Positions 45,421 to 54,621 of a DNA stretch of 64,000 nt are shown one piece after another. Source of the stretch: Henriciella pelagia (GTDB lineage Bacteria > Pseudomonadota > Alphaproteobacteria > Caulobacterales > Hyphomonadaceae). The first letter of the stretch is position 1, and every line of letters begins with the position of its first letter. A model generated the notes under the pieces. That model had not been told where the DNA came from. It did no database searches and saw nothing but the letters and a program-made list of their open reading frames with translations. Position numbers and translations under genes: made by a program. The DNA lies in NCBI RefSeq assembly GCF_002088945.1, contig NZ_NCSU01000011.1, forward strand, positions 496,001 to 560,000. The letters are read 5' to 3'.

Positions 45421-46299
45421 TCAGTCCATGTCAAAATTTATGTCTAGCGACTGGCGTTCGCCGTTGCGAATGATGGTTACGTTGACAAGTGGTGCGGCCG
45501 CGAAACGTGCCGCCAGGGCGGCCGGATCAAGCGTGCCCAGATCCTCGCCATTGACTTCGACCAGCCGGTCACCCGGCTGAAGACCCGCTGACCGCATCAG
45601 CTGCGCATCCCCCCTGGGCCGAAGGATGAAGGCCGAAAGCGCGCCGCCAGACGAGGTCTCGGGCACCGCTTCAAGACCGGCCATCAGCGTGGCGGCCGTT
45701 ACGCCCGGCGAAAAGCGCGGCGTGGCTGGCGTGCTGACGCGGCTGGCTTCATTCCGCGTGGTCGACATATCGCCGATGACGGAAAGTCCGGCATCGCGTC
45801 CGCCGCGCATCAGCGTCTCCTCGGCGCCATTGCGGGAAATGATCACGCGGTCGGAGAGAATGCGTTCGAGTATCACGCCCGGCAGGATCTCATTTCCGAG
45901 TTCATAGCGTGTCGTCTCGCCATTCGGCGTCACGATCGTGGCCGACCCGCCGGAGTCCCCCGTCGACATGAAGAGCGCGACAAGCTTGAGATTCAGCTGC
46001 GTTTCCGGCGCGTCGGGTGCAGTTTCCACCTCGCTAGAATTGGCCTCGAATGGATTGGTCGTCACAAGGAGGCTGAGGTCGGAACGGACGGCACTGTCCG
46101 ATGACTGGCTGATCGGGGACGGGAGGGGGCGCGGCTGGAGCGGGGAAACAGCAGGTCCGGGGGCGAGGATGAGCCAGGAGAGCTTGGCGAGCAGGAAGGC
46201 TATGGCAATGATGAGAGCAAATTCCACAGCCGTGCGCACGCCATCAACAAGGCGCGGCGTCCAGTGCGGAAACGTGAATTTGCCCTCTGTCACCATCAT
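45421..46299 (-). CDS. gspC: Type II secretion protein C (PDZ type)
   Basis: Inner-membrane protein that connects the platform to the secretin. The 292-residue protein has a membrane helix near residues 26-46 (VEFALIIAIAFLLAKLSWLI), a Pro/Ser-rich linker, and the homology region that contacts GspD N0 (LNLKLVALFMSTGDSGGSAT, IVTPNGETTRYELGNEILPG, VILERILSDRVIISRNGAEE). It ends in a PDZ domain (SAFILRPRGDAQLMRSAGLQ, PGDRLVEVNGEDL). First gene of a gspC-N operon. I used the ATG at 46299 (GGCGAGAG upstream); the neighbouring ATG at 46296 is equally possible. Confidence 0.92.
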   Translation of the reverse strand: MMVTEGKFTFPHWTPRLVDGVRTAVEFALIIAIAFLLAKLSWLILAPGPAVSPLQPRPLPSPISQSSDSAVRSDLSLLVTTNPFEANSSEVETAPDAPETQLNLKLVALFMSTGDSGGSATIVTPNGETTRYELGNEILPGVILERILSDRVIISRNGAEETLMRGGRDAGLSVIGDMSTTRNEASRVSTPATPRFSPGVTAATLMAGLEAVPETSSGGALSAFILRPRGDAQLMRSAGLQPGDRLVEVNGEDLGTLDPAALAARFAAAPLVNVTIIRNGERQSLDINFDMD

Positions 46300-46742
46300 C
46301 ACTCTCGCCGGACTGGACGGACGCACTCTCTTGCGGCCATTTGGTCCGGCATCTTACGCCCCGGCGAGCGATCCCAGCGTACCTTCCAACGTCCCCGGAT
46401 GGTCTGCATAGCACTTTTTATCGCAAGCCCGGAGCATCAAATCCCATAAGCGGCCTCTTTAGGCTATGTAGATGACGTTTTTCTGACAGAAGCTGCAGAC
46501 AAGCAGGGGAAGCTGGGCTGCCGGTGGCCGGGTATGACCCCCGTCCTGGTGAGGTGGTATCAGGTCGACAGTCCGGACGTGTCTTGAACAAGCGATTGTA
46601 TGGTTCGCTACGCCCAATGAGGCGCTTGAGGGCCAGTGTCATCAATGACCCCGCAGGCGCGACAATGATAAGCTGACTTAATTTTTCTATCTTGGCTAGA
46701 TTAAAAGTTGTGGTAGCGTAATTCCATCTGGAGTGACAGATC
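46300..46742. other. Intergenic region upstream of the gsp operon
   Basis: 443 nt between the divergent gspC and methyltransferase-like genes. No reading frame here has coding character. The stretch near 46660-46735 is AT-rich (CTTAATTTTTCTATCTTGGC and the bases that follow) and probably carries the promoter of the plus-strand gene; the gsp promoter should lie nearer 46330-46480. I see no repeat, terminator or clear operator. Confidence 0.5.
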
Positions 46743-47540
46743 ATGGCTGAGCTTACGATCCAGGTGACTCGCGCAGTCACATTCCGAAACCACTTCGGAG
46801 ACGACATCTGCTCGACCAAGCCCTTTTACAATTTCGGGGCGGGCAACTGGTACCACCCGGACTTCCAGAACATTGACCTCCCGCCTGAACGGTACGCCGG
46901 GAACCGCCCGGATATCGAATATGACGCCGCCTCGTTAAAGCCGCTGCCCATCGAGGAAAATTCAGCGCTGGTCTTCTATTTCAGCCATGTCAATGAACAC
47001 TTGCCGGATGACATCAACATGCACCTTTTCAATGAGGTGTATCGCTGCCTGAAACCCGGTGGCACTGTCCGCTTTGTCTATCCTGACTTCGATACGGCTT
47101 GGCAAGCCGCACAGGATGAAGACATCGACTTCTTCATGCACTGGCAGCCCCACAAGTGGCGCGAGACACAGACAGGCTACACCTTCCTGCAACACTTCGT
47201 GAAATCCTTTGCCAGCCGCGCACTGGATGATTCACCCAAGGACGGTAACAAGAAGTATTCTGCTGACGATCTTACCCGCCTGCTGGCTGAATGTGGATCA
47301 GTCGAGGAATTCGCCACCCGCATCACCTCAGGCCTCTGCATGAAGGCGCAGGCCGCGTCACCGGGCTGTCATTGCAACTGGTGGAACCATGGCAAGTTCG
47401 AGCGGATGCTGACCAAGGCCGGGTTTTCCAGCGTCCGCAAGAGCGCCTATCTGAAAAGCCGCCTTGCGCCGCTGCGCGATATCAAGTTCTTCGACACCAA
47501 GCATCCCACAATGTCGGGGTATACCGAAGCGGTGAAGTAG
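46743..47540 (+). CDS. Methyltransferase-like protein (class I SAM fold), function unknown
   Basis: A 265-residue soluble protein. FYNFGAGNWYHPDFQNIDLP occupies the place of the SAM-binding glycine loop (FGAG) and is followed by the acidic end of strand 2 (NIDLP). Next come FYFSHVNEHLPDDINMHLFN and EVYRCLKPGGTVRFVYPDFD, the post-motif pattern of Methyltransf_11-type enzymes in which the conserved E-H pair is seen. The rest is variable. Such proteins often act on sugars or surface glycans, but no glycosylation genes are adjacent. GGAG lies upstream of the ATG. Alone between the gsp operon and tRNA-Thr. Confidence 0.7.
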   Translation: MAELTIQVTRAVTFRNHFGDDICSTKPFYNFGAGNWYHPDFQNIDLPPERYAGNRPDIEYDAASLKPLPIEENSALVFYFSHVNEHLPDDINMHLFNEVYRCLKPGGTVRFVYPDFDTAWQAAQDEDIDFFMHWQPHKWRETQTGYTFLQHFVKSFASRALDDSPKDGNKKYSADDLTRLLAECGSVEEFATRITSGLCMKAQAASPGCHCNWWNHGKFERMLTKAGFSSVRKSAYLKSRLAPLRDIKFFDTKHPTMSGYTEAVK

Positions 47541-47582
47541 TTGCTTCGCTATCAGTGCCGCCCTAAGGCCAAAGGAATGGTG

Positions 47583-47658
47583 TGGTGCCGGCAGAGGGAC
47601 TCGAACCCCCGACCCTCTGATTACAAATCAGATGCTCTACCAGCTGAGCTATACCGGC
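47583..47658 (-). tRNA. tRNA-Thr (TGT)
   Basis: On the minus strand a 76-nt cloverleaf: acceptor GCCGGTA/TGCCGGC, D arm TAGCTCAGCTGGTAGAGCA, anticodon arm TCTGA-TTTGTAA-TCAGA with anticodon TGT, T arm CGGGG-GTTCGAG-TCCCTC region, discriminator A and encoded CCA. Confidence 0.96.
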
Positions 47659-47801
47659 CGACGACTGCCCCTTTAGTCCGACACGCGGCGCGGGGCAAGA
47701 TTCCTTTGTAAGATCACCTGTTCGCCACATTTGGAAAGTTTTTCGGCACCTTTTCGCCCTGACAGCGTTGTTTATCCAGTGTTGCAAGAAGGAGAGCCGA
47801 A

Positions 47802-48257
47802 ATGAAAAAGACGATTTTTGCTGCCACGACCTCACTGGCCATCATGGTCGCCCCTGCCTTTGCAGACGAAGCGCTGCCGGCACCGCCGACAGAACCGTAC
47901 TATGCGCCTGAGGTCACGACCTGCGACGCTGTCGACCTTCAGATCTATTTCGAACCTGGCACCGCCGAACTGACGAGTTTCGCCCGCGATGCCATCCGTG
48001 AAACGCGCGAGCAGCTCTCCGGCTGCGCGGTGCTGAACATTGATGCCACGTCGAAAGCTGGCGATGCCGATACGGAAGCCGCGAAGCTGTCGCTTGCAGA
48101 AGCGCGCCGCGCCACAGTGATGCAGGAATTGCGCGCGCACGGCATCCAGTCGGCCAAGACCAATCTCAAGACCGATGTCTCCGCTGATTCCGCCAAAGTG
48201 ATCATGGCGCGCGGCGTCGATGTCAAAATGAAAGCTGAGCCAGCCATTATCGGCTAG
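47802..48257 (+). CDS. OmpA-like periplasmic protein
   Basis: A 151-residue exported protein: signal peptide MKKTIFAATTSLAIMVAPAF (cleaved after FAD-preceding Ala), a Pro-rich linker, then one domain. That domain resembles the OmpA C-terminal peptidoglycan-binding fold: DLQIYFEPGTAELTSFARDA at the start, then AVLNIDATSKAGD, AKLSLAEARRATVMQELRAH and GIQSAKTNL. The Arg/Asp pair that binds peptidoglycan (usually N-x-x-L-S-x-x-R-A) is approximated by LSLAEARRA. Two cysteines (TTCDAV, SGCAVL) may pair. No beta-barrel and no lipobox. AGAAGGAGAG precedes the ATG; a strong terminator follows. Confidence 0.75.
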   Translation: MKKTIFAATTSLAIMVAPAFADEALPAPPTEPYYAPEVTTCDAVDLQIYFEPGTAELTSFARDAIRETREQLSGCAVLNIDATSKAGDADTEAAKLSLAEARRATVMQELRAHGIQSAKTNLKTDVSADSAKVIMARGVDVKMKAEPAIIG

Positions 48258-48285
48258 AGGCGTCTTGCAACACGCCACATAGCGG

Positions 48286-48321
48286 CCCCGGACTGCCCTC
48301 GCAGTCCGGGGTATTTTTTTT
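48286..48321 (+). terminator. Rho-independent terminator of the OmpA-like gene
   Basis: A perfect 10-bp stem CCCCGGACTG/CAGTCCGGGG with a 6-nt loop is followed by TA and eight T, 28 nt after the stop. It lies at the end of the convergent DUF1761 gene, but the T tract favours the plus strand only. Confidence 0.9.
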
Positions 48322-48328
48322 CTGAGCG

Positions 48329-48790
48329 TTAATCGAAGAAGGACAGGGCCACGCAACCGACCACGAATGTGACGATTGTGTGCGAGGCGTCCACCAGGAA
48401 AGCCGGGACCGAGTGCCACGGAGAATAGACCAGCCCGTAGGCCATGAGCGGGACACCTATCAGCAGGGCCAGCCAGAAGCCGAACAAGGCAGCAGTCTGC
48501 GGTGACTTGATGCTACGCTGCTTCATGTGCCAGCCGAGACCGAAGGCCAGTACGAGGGGGATCGCAAACCCCGCTACCATCCAGCCCATCGCCATCGGCA
48601 TCTGCGTCTCTGTCCGTGCGCCGTCCGGCGTCATCCAGGTGACGGTTTCCATCCCCTCGCTGAAATAGACGCCGATGCCGCCCATATAGGCTTCAGAAAA
48701 CAGCAGCCCGTACCAGATGAAGCCGACCAGATAGATTGCGATCGCCGCGATCAGAATGCCGAGAATGTTCACTCCTGCTAGTCGTGGCAT
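48329..48790 (-). CDS. DUF1761 membrane protein
   Basis: A 153-residue inner-membrane protein with four predicted helices: NILGILIAAIAIYLVGFIWY, MAMGWMVAGFAIPLVLAFGL, AALFGFWLALLIGVPLMAYG and HTIVTFVVGCVAL. DUF1761 proteins share the W-Y-G-LF pattern seen here as FIWYGLLFSEAYM, and a charged loop before helix 2. Function unknown. Monocistronic, transcribed away from metG. Confidence 0.8.
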   Translation of the reverse strand: MPRLAGVNILGILIAAIAIYLVGFIWYGLLFSEAYMGGIGVYFSEGMETVTWMTPDGARTETQMPMAMGWMVAGFAIPLVLAFGLGWHMKQRSIKSPQTAALFGFWLALLIGVPLMAYGLVYSPWHSVPAFLVDASHTIVTFVVGCVALSFFD

Positions 48791-48892
48791 GGTTTCCTCC
48801 CCTTGCCCGTTTCATTTTTCATTCGCCGCGCTATGAGTGGCCCCCAGCAAGGCGGGGTCGATAATGCCCGCAAAAGTTGATTCACGGAAGTT

Positions 48893-50638
48893 ATGATGAC
48901 TGACACTGGCAAACGCCGCATCCTCGTCACCTCGGCCCTGCCCTATATCAATGGGGTCAAACACCTCGGAAACCTCGCCGGTTCGATGCTTCCAGCGGAC
49001 GTATATGCCCGGTTCCAGCGGCTGCGTGGCCACGATGTCCTCTACATCTGCGCCACCGACGAACATGGAACGCCGGCAGAGCTTGCGGCGCAGGCAGCCG
49101 GCGTTTCGGTCCGCGCCTATTGCGACGAACAGCACGAAATCCAGAAAAAGGCCGGCGAAGGCTTTGCGCTTTCCTATGATCATTTCGGCCGGTCCTCGGG
49201 CGAGGAAAACGCCCGGCTGACACAGCACTTTGCGCACGTCCTGGAAGCCAATGGCCTGATTGAAGAACGCGCCATGAAGCAGGTCTATTCCATTGATGAT
49301 GGCCGCTTCCTGCCAGACCGCTATGTCGAGGGCACCTGCCCGCATTGCGAGTTCGAGAAAGCGCGCGGCGACCAGTGTGACAATTGCGGGCGCCTGCTCG
49401 ACCCGGTCGACCTGATCGATCCGTATTCGGCGGTGTCCGGCTCGAAGAATGTCGAAGTGCGCGAGACGCGTCACCTGTTCCTGCGCCAGTCGCAGATGCA
49501 GGACACGATCCGCGCCTGGGTCGAAGCCTCCGAAGACTGGCCACAGCTTGCCCGCTCCATCGCTCTCAAATGGCTGGATGAGGGCCTGCGCGACCGCGCG
49601 ATCACGCGTGACCTCTCATGGGGCGTGCCGGTTACAAGCCCCGACGGATCGCCGAGAGAAGGTTTCGAAAACAAGGTCTTCTATGTCTGGTTTGACGCGC
49701 CGGTGGAATATATCGGCGCGACGGAGGAATGGTCCAAGAAGATCGGCAAGCCGGATGAGTGGCGCAAATGGTGGCGCACTGATGAAGGCGCCGACGATGT
49801 CGAATACATCCAGTTCATGGGCAAGGACAATGTGGCGTTCCACACCGTTTCCTTCCCGGTAACGATTATCGGCTCCAAGGAGCCATGGAAGCTCGTCGAC
49901 CAGTTGAAGGCCTTCAACTGGGTTACATGGTATGGCGGCAAGTTCTCCACCTCGAACAAGCGCGGCGTCTTCATGGACCAGGCGCTGGACCTGCTGCCCG
50001 CTGACTACTGGCGCTGGTATCTGATCGCGAATGCGCCGGAAGGCTCTGACGCCGCCTTCACCTGGGAAGGTTTCCAGGCGTCGATCAATTCCGACCTCGC
50101 CAATGTGCTCGGCAATTTCGTGAACCGGATCACCAAGTATTGCGCTTCGAAATTCGACGGTAAGGTGCCCGATGCTGGCCAGCCTGACGATGCGGAAGCG
50201 TGGATCATCACCGAACTGGAAACGCGGCTGCCGCAACTCGTCCAGCATTATGAGAACATGGACTTCCGCAAGGTCGCGGCTGAAACACGCGCGATCTGGG
50301 CTGCAGGCAATGAATATCTGACCAAGGCCGAGCCGTGGGTAAAATACAAGTCGAGCGTCGATGACGCGGCCGTTGGCGTGCGCACGGGGCTCAACCTCGC
50401 AGCCCTGTTCGGCATCGTCGCACAGCCGATCATTCCGGAAGCTGCGAAGATGATCCTGGATGCCATCGGCATTCCGGAAAAGAACCGCACAATGAACGCC
50501 GAAGGACTCGGCGATGTCGCCGGTCTGATCGATGCCCTGCCGCACGGTCACGCAATTTCGCCGCCCGACGTCCTTTTCAGGAAGATCGAGGATGACCAAG
50601 TTGCTGAGTGGTCAGAGGCATTTGGCGGAGAAGGCTGA
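48893..50638 (+). CDS. metG: Methionyl-tRNA synthetase
   Basis: Charges tRNA-Met. The 581-residue class I synthetase has the HIGH-like site KHLGNLAGS near residue 24, a zinc knuckle with four cysteines (CPHCEFEKARGDQCDNC), VWFDAPVEYIGA and the KMSKS-equivalent KFSTSNKRGVFMD. This is the form of the alphaproteobacterial MetG group with T-S-N in place of K-S-R. The C-terminal tRNA-binding OB domain of E. coli MetG is missing. ATG at 48893 or 48896. Distances to neighbours suggest a single-gene transcript. Confidence 0.96.
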   Translation: MMTDTGKRRILVTSALPYINGVKHLGNLAGSMLPADVYARFQRLRGHDVLYICATDEHGTPAELAAQAAGVSVRAYCDEQHEIQKKAGEGFALSYDHFGRSSGEENARLTQHFAHVLEANGLIEERAMKQVYSIDDGRFLPDRYVEGTCPHCEFEKARGDQCDNCGRLLDPVDLIDPYSAVSGSKNVEVRETRHLFLRQSQMQDTIRAWVEASEDWPQLARSIALKWLDEGLRDRAITRDLSWGVPVTSPDGSPREGFENKVFYVWFDAPVEYIGATEEWSKKIGKPDEWRKWWRTDEGADDVEYIQFMGKDNVAFHTVSFPVTIIGSKEPWKLVDQLKAFNWVTWYGGKFSTSNKRGVFMDQALDLLPADYWRWYLIANAPEGSDAAFTWEGFQASINSDLANVLGNFVNRITKYCASKFDGKVPDAGQPDDAEAWIITELETRLPQLVQHYENMDFRKVAAETRAIWAAGNEYLTKAEPWVKYKSSVDDAAVGVRTGLNLAALFGIVAQPIIPEAAKMILDAIGIPEKNRTMNAEGLGDVAGLIDALPHGHAISPPDVLFRKIEDDQVAEWSEAFGGEG

Positions 50639-50716
50639 ACGCGCACGGGCAATGTCGTATTGCCGACACTAAAAAGGGGTAATTGAACGGGGCATCGCTG
50701 TTGAGGAGGCCCTGCC

Positions 50717-51349
50717 ATGACCTTGCAGAACCGCGTCGATCCCTTTGGAAAAATACATGCTGCGCCCTCAAGGGGCCTGTTCATGGGCAATCGCGGCGGA
50801 TGTTTTCACCGCGACGACCAGACCCTGAAGCCCACGCATTGGTCGAGCCGACAGTGGATTATCTGTGTCCTGGAATTCAAGGGCCGCCGCCGCAAGCTGA
50901 TGCAGCCGGGTCTCTACACCGAACTCTTCTTCATGGATGAGGCGACGGCGCTGGCGGCGGGCCATCGCCCCTGCTTCGAATGCCGGCGCGCTGAAGCGCT
51001 TGCGTTCCGGGCGGCGCTGATGACCCGAAAGGTGTTCGAGGATGAACCCTCAGCAAGTGAAATCGACAGCCTCATTGCCGGGGAGATGCAGGCGCGCATC
51101 CGGCACAATCTACCCCTCGCATTTATCGATGCCCTCACCCTGCCCGATGCAGCCATGTTCGAGCATCAGGGCAAGGCCTGGCTGAAATGGCAGGACACGG
51201 CCTTTGCCTGGAGTTTTAGTGGCTATGAGGGCGCGATGGCGCTGCCGCGAGGGCCGGTGAAGTGCCTGACGCCATCGGCCACGCTGGAAGCGCTGCGCGG
51301 CGGCTACCTGCCGACCCTGCATCCGAGCTTCAATCGACTGGCCGCGTAA
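50717..51349 (+). CDS. Conserved hypothetical protein with a Cys-x2-Cys site
   Basis: A 210-residue soluble protein. The start DPFGKIHAAPSRGLFMGNRG followed by the LKPTHWSSRQWIICVLEFKG region is well formed. A central ATALAAGHRPCFECRRAEAL resembles the N-terminal metal-binding motif of Ada-type proteins (R-P-C-x2-C-R/K). No methyltransferase or AraC domain is attached, so a DNA-repair role is only a suggestion. GAGGAGGC precedes the ATG at 50717. The last 20 nt overlap the 3' end of the convergent membrane-protein gene. Confidence 0.7.
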   Translation: MTLQNRVDPFGKIHAAPSRGLFMGNRGGCFHRDDQTLKPTHWSSRQWIICVLEFKGRRRKLMQPGLYTELFFMDEATALAAGHRPCFECRRAEALAFRAALMTRKVFEDEPSASEIDSLIAGEMQARIRHNLPLAFIDALTLPDAAMFEHQGKAWLKWQDTAFAWSFSGYEGAMALPRGPVKCLTPSATLEALRGGYLPTLHPSFNRLAA

Positions 51350-52121
51350 CAATCAGCTCATTGATCTTGCGGGTGCGTTGCTTGGCGAAGAGCACATTGT
51401 GCATGTGCCAGACCTCGCCATCGCCGAGCGTGACCTCGATGTCGCCGGTGACCACAAGGCCGAGGATGCGGTGCCGCAGGAAATCGTCTGAACGATACCG
51501 GCAGCGGGCATTTGCCCCGCTTTCGGCCCGGTCGCCGCTGCCCCAGAAGACGCGCTCATGCAGCTGCCCCGGCACGACTTCCCAGTAGCGCACCTTGTCG
51601 AAGGCAAAAATCATCAGTGCCCACTGCAGGAAGATCAGGACCGCCGTGACGAGGTAGAACATGTCGCTCATGCGGATATCCAGCTGCGCAAGGAAATCGG
51701 CAATCGGTCCGGACAGGTTCGCGAAGGTCAGGAGAATGAAGCCAATGAGCAGGATGAGACCGAAAATGACCGAATTGGCGCCGCGTAGCCTGACGGTTGT
51801 CGAGAATATGACGAAGGCCAGCGTGAATACGAAAATCAGGCCGAGAACCTTCTGATTGACAAGTTCTCCGACGATCCCGGTCGCCTGCAGGAAATAGAAG
51901 ACAAACCCCAGCAGCCAGATTGGCCACCAGTAGAGGATGGGCGAATGCGTATAGATCTTCATGGGCTGGAGGACATTCCTGTCCAGTACATCGCCCTTTC
52001 GCGGCTCCGGGGATTTTGCCGGTGACGCACTGACCGCAGCGGTCGGCGGAGGAGGCGAAGACCCTTCGGGTGGAGGCGTTGGCCCACCAGGTGGCGGTGC
52101 GGGTGGTGTCGTATCGCTCAT
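51330..52121 (-). CDS. Membrane protein with Pro-rich N-terminus, function unknown
   Basis: A 263-residue protein. Residues 1-45 are a Pro/Ser/Thr-rich disordered tail (PPAPPPGGPTPPPEGSSPPP). Four membrane helices follow (WWPIWLLGFVFYFLQATGIV, VLGLIFVFTLAFVIFSTTVR, SVIFGLILLIGFILLTFANL, MFYLVTAVLIFLQWALMIFA), then a C-terminal soluble domain of about 80 residues with strand-like segments (VRYWEVVPGQLHERVFWGSG; ILGLVVTGDIEVTLGDGEVW). The last part recalls PH-like bacterial domains, but I cannot assign it. Single gene, convergent overlap of 20 nt with its neighbour. Confidence 0.75.
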   Translation of the reverse strand: MSDTTPPAPPPGGPTPPPEGSSPPPPTAAVSASPAKSPEPRKGDVLDRNVLQPMKIYTHSPILYWWPIWLLGFVFYFLQATGIVGELVNQKVLGLIFVFTLAFVIFSTTVRLRGANSVIFGLILLIGFILLTFANLSGPIADFLAQLDIRMSDMFYLVTAVLIFLQWALMIFAFDKVRYWEVVPGQLHERVFWGSGDRAESGANARCRYRSDDFLRHRILGLVVTGDIEVTLGDGEVWHMHNVLFAKQRTRKINELIVTRPVD

Positions 52122-52281
52122 TTCGTCTCCCCCTATCAGAGCCGGAATGCTGTCATCTTATCCAAGCGACACAGCCTGACAAACGATTCCTGCCCGCGAG
52201 CGGTTTCGGATTCGCCCACTAGGCGAGCGGTGTCTATTTGATAGTGTGGCCGCTAGAGCGTTCATCCGGAAGGACATTGTC

Positions 52282-53646
52282 ATGAAGCTTTCGCACCTTT
52301 TCGCCGCCTCCGCCATGGCCATCACCACCGGCGCAGGCCTCGCCAGCGCGCAGGACACAGCCCCCGCGCCGGGGACGGGGCTTCTCGATCTCTACACCTA
52401 CTTCCACTCCCATCCGGAGCTTTCCTTCAAGGAGCAGAACTCGTCTGCCATCCTCGCAGAGGAGCTGCGTTCACTGGGCTTCAGCGTGACGACCGGAATT
52501 GGTGATGAGTGGGTTCGCGCAAAATCAATGCGCGATGAGGGCACAGTTCGCGATGGCGTTGGCGGCTATGGCGTGGTGGGCGTCTTCGAGAATGGCGACG
52601 GCCCGACCGTCCTCATCCGCGCCGACATGGACGCGTTGCCCGTGCCTGAACAGACCGGCGTTTCTTATGCATCAGAGGTCACCAGCACGACGTGGACAGG
52701 CGTTGAGAGCCCGGTCATGCATGCCTGCGGCCATGATGTACACATGACAAGCTGGGTCGGCACCGCGCGGGAGCTGATCGCGAAGAAAGACAGCTGGTCC
52801 GGCACTCTGGTGATGATCGCGCAACCGGCCGAAGAGATCGGCCTTGGCGCCAAGGCAATGATCGAGGATGGGCTTTATTCCGACTTTCCGGTGCCCGATT
52901 ACAATCTCGCGCTCCACGTCTCGGCCTCTGCACCTGCTGGTACGATTGCGTACTCCTCTGGCTTCGCGCTCGCCAATGTCGACAGCGTCGATATTCTGGT
53001 GAAGGGCGTTGGCGGCCACGGCGCGTATCCGCACACCACGAAGGACCCCGTCCTGATCGGCGCATCCATTGTGACCGCGCTCCAGTCGCTCGTCGCACGC
53101 AATATCGATCCGCAAAAGCCCGCCGTTGTCACGGTCGGATCGTTCAAGGCTGGCGCGAAGCACAACATTATCTCGGACCAGGCCGAATTGCTGCTGACCG
53201 TCCGGTCTTATGATGATGCCACACGCCAGACACTATTGGAGGGCATCGAACGCATTGCGAAAGGCCAGGCCGCCGCATTCGGCGCACCAGAGCCGGAAGT
53301 CCGCATCGACAACGACTACACCCCATCCACTTTCAATGATCCCGAGCTTACGGAAAAGGCGGTTGCGGCAATGTCCGCTGTGCTGGGTGAAGAGAATGTT
53401 GTCCCCGTGACCCCAGTCATGGGCGGAGAGGATTTCTCGCAGTTCGGACGGACGGCCCACGACGTTCCGGGCCTGATCTTCTGGCTGGGCGCCGTCGAGA
53501 AGGAAAAGTACGAAAAGTCGCTGGGCGCACCACTGCCCTTGCCGTCCCTGCACTCACCCTTCTTCGCGCCGGATCCTGAACCCACCATCGAAACGGGCGT
53601 GAAGGCAATGACCGCAGCGGCGCTTTCGCTATTCTCAGCGGACTAG
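52282..53646 (+). CDS. Secreted M20D-family amidohydrolase/peptidase
   Basis: Metal-dependent amidohydrolase of the IAA-amino acid/hippurate hydrolase group. The 454-residue protein has a signal peptide (MKLSHLFAASAMAITTGAGL then ASAQD) and the M20D pattern: FHSHPELSFKE, RADMDALPVPEQTGV, HACGHDVHM with the Cys and His metal ligands, IAQPAEEIGLGAKAMI with the catalytic Glu, LHVSAS, and VKGVGGHGAYPHTTKDPV of the lid domain. The end has TPVMGGEDFSQFG. Start at the ATG at 52282, where the signal peptide begins. Its periplasmic location suggests use of N-acyl amino acids or peptides. Stop is 1 nt from the convergent hydrolase gene. Confidence 0.9.
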   Translation: MKLSHLFAASAMAITTGAGLASAQDTAPAPGTGLLDLYTYFHSHPELSFKEQNSSAILAEELRSLGFSVTTGIGDEWVRAKSMRDEGTVRDGVGGYGVVGVFENGDGPTVLIRADMDALPVPEQTGVSYASEVTSTTWTGVESPVMHACGHDVHMTSWVGTARELIAKKDSWSGTLVMIAQPAEEIGLGAKAMIEDGLYSDFPVPDYNLALHVSASAPAGTIAYSSGFALANVDSVDILVKGVGGHGAYPHTTKDPVLIGASIVTALQSLVARNIDPQKPAVVTVGSFKAGAKHNIISDQAELLLTVRSYDDATRQTLLEGIERIAKGQAAAFGAPEPEVRIDNDYTPSTFNDPELTEKAVAAMSAVLGEENVVPVTPVMGGEDFSQFGRTAHDVPGLIFWLGAVEKEKYEKSLGAPLPLPSLHSPFFAPDPEPTIETGVKAMTAAALSLFSAD

Positions 53647-53647
53647 G

Positions 53648-54613
53648 TCAGAGCCGGGCCAACCAGTCCAGGAGGAGCGCGTTGACCTCGTCGGGGCGCT
53701 CCTGCTGCGTCCAGTGCCCACAGCCTTCGATCAAGTGCGCGGCCATCAGGTTCGGCACATGCGGCTTCATGGCGGCGACCATGTCGCCAGGGAACATTTT
53801 CAGGACGAGATCGCGCGTGCCTCCGATGAACAAGGCAGGCTGGCGAATGATCTGGTCACTGGCCGAGCGTAGATAGGCATTGTCACGATGGGAATTGCGG
53901 TAGCGGTTCAGCGGGCCCCGGAAACCTGACGCGCCAAATTCCGCTGCGTAGTAGGCGACATCTTCGTCAGATAACCAAGGCAACGGAATATCAGGCTCTG
54001 GAAGGCGAAGGAGCAAGGAATCGCCGTGCCGCTTGTCTGTCGGCCATGTCCCATCAGGCGCATCACCGGAAATTGCATAGTAGAACCGCCGGATCGTTGC
54101 CGCGGGATCGGCTTCCAGCTCCGCTTCGGCCACGCCCTCATCCTGGAAATATATCTGATAGAAGAAAAGCCCGCGCGCCGTGAAGAACTGCCGCGCTGCT
54201 TCGATCTGGACGATTTCTCCCTGCGGGATGTGGGGCACGGACAGGCCAGCAACTGCCCTGAACTGGTCCGGGTAGAGCAGCGCCGAATTCCACGCGATGG
54301 GGGCGCCCCAGTCATGTCCTACCACCACTGCGGGTGCGTCCGGCTGCAGCGCTTGTGCGACGCCCGCGACGTCTGCCGTAATCGACTGCATGTCATAGGC
54401 TTCGACAGGATGCGGCTTGTCGGATCCGCCATAGCCGCGAACATCCATGGCCGCCGCCGTAAACCCAGCAGCGGCCAGCGCCTTCAGCTGGTGACGCCAA
54501 GAGTACCAGCTTTCGGGAAACCCATGAACGAAGAGGACAAGCGGCCCTTCTCCTTCAACAGCGACGCGAATACTGGTGCCATCGACGTCGATGTTGCGGA
54601 ATTCATGGGCCAT
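53648..54613 (-). CDS. Alpha/beta hydrolase, epoxide hydrolase-like
   Basis: A 321-residue cytoplasmic hydrolase. It has the oxyanion segment FVHGFPESWYSWRHQLKAL, MDVRGYGGSDKP, and the nucleophile elbow VVGHDWGAPIAWNSAL in which Asp replaces Ser, as in epoxide hydrolases and haloalkane dehalogenases. The C-terminal catalytic His is in EGCGHWTQQERPDEV. The lid region with two Tyr candidates (RRFYYAIS) agrees with epoxide hydrolase. Follows the Tic22-like gene by 8 nt on the same strand, so they form a two-gene operon. Confidence 0.88.
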   Translation of the reverse strand: MAHEFRNIDVDGTSIRVAVEGEGPLVLFVHGFPESWYSWRHQLKALAAAGFTAAAMDVRGYGGSDKPHPVEAYDMQSITADVAGVAQALQPDAPAVVVGHDWGAPIAWNSALLYPDQFRAVAGLSVPHIPQGEIVQIEAARQFFTARGLFFYQIYFQDEGVAEAELEADPAATIRRFYYAISGDAPDGTWPTDKRHGDSLLLRLPEPDIPLPWLSDEDVAYYAAEFGASGFRGPLNRYRNSHRDNAYLRSASDQIIRQPALFIGGTRDLVLKMFPGDMVAAMKPHVPNLMAAHLIEGCGHWTQQERPDEVNALLLDWLARL

Positions 54614-54621
54614 ATGTGTCC

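Noticed and set aside
46418-46819. Open frame of 133 codons on the minus strand upstream of the methyltransferase-like gene
   Set aside because: No ribosome site, no family resemblance, overlaps the start of a better-supported gene, and composition is not coding-like.
50650-50666. Hairpin GGCAAT-GTCGT-ATTGCC after metG as a terminator
   Set aside because: Six-bp AT-containing stem without a T tract.
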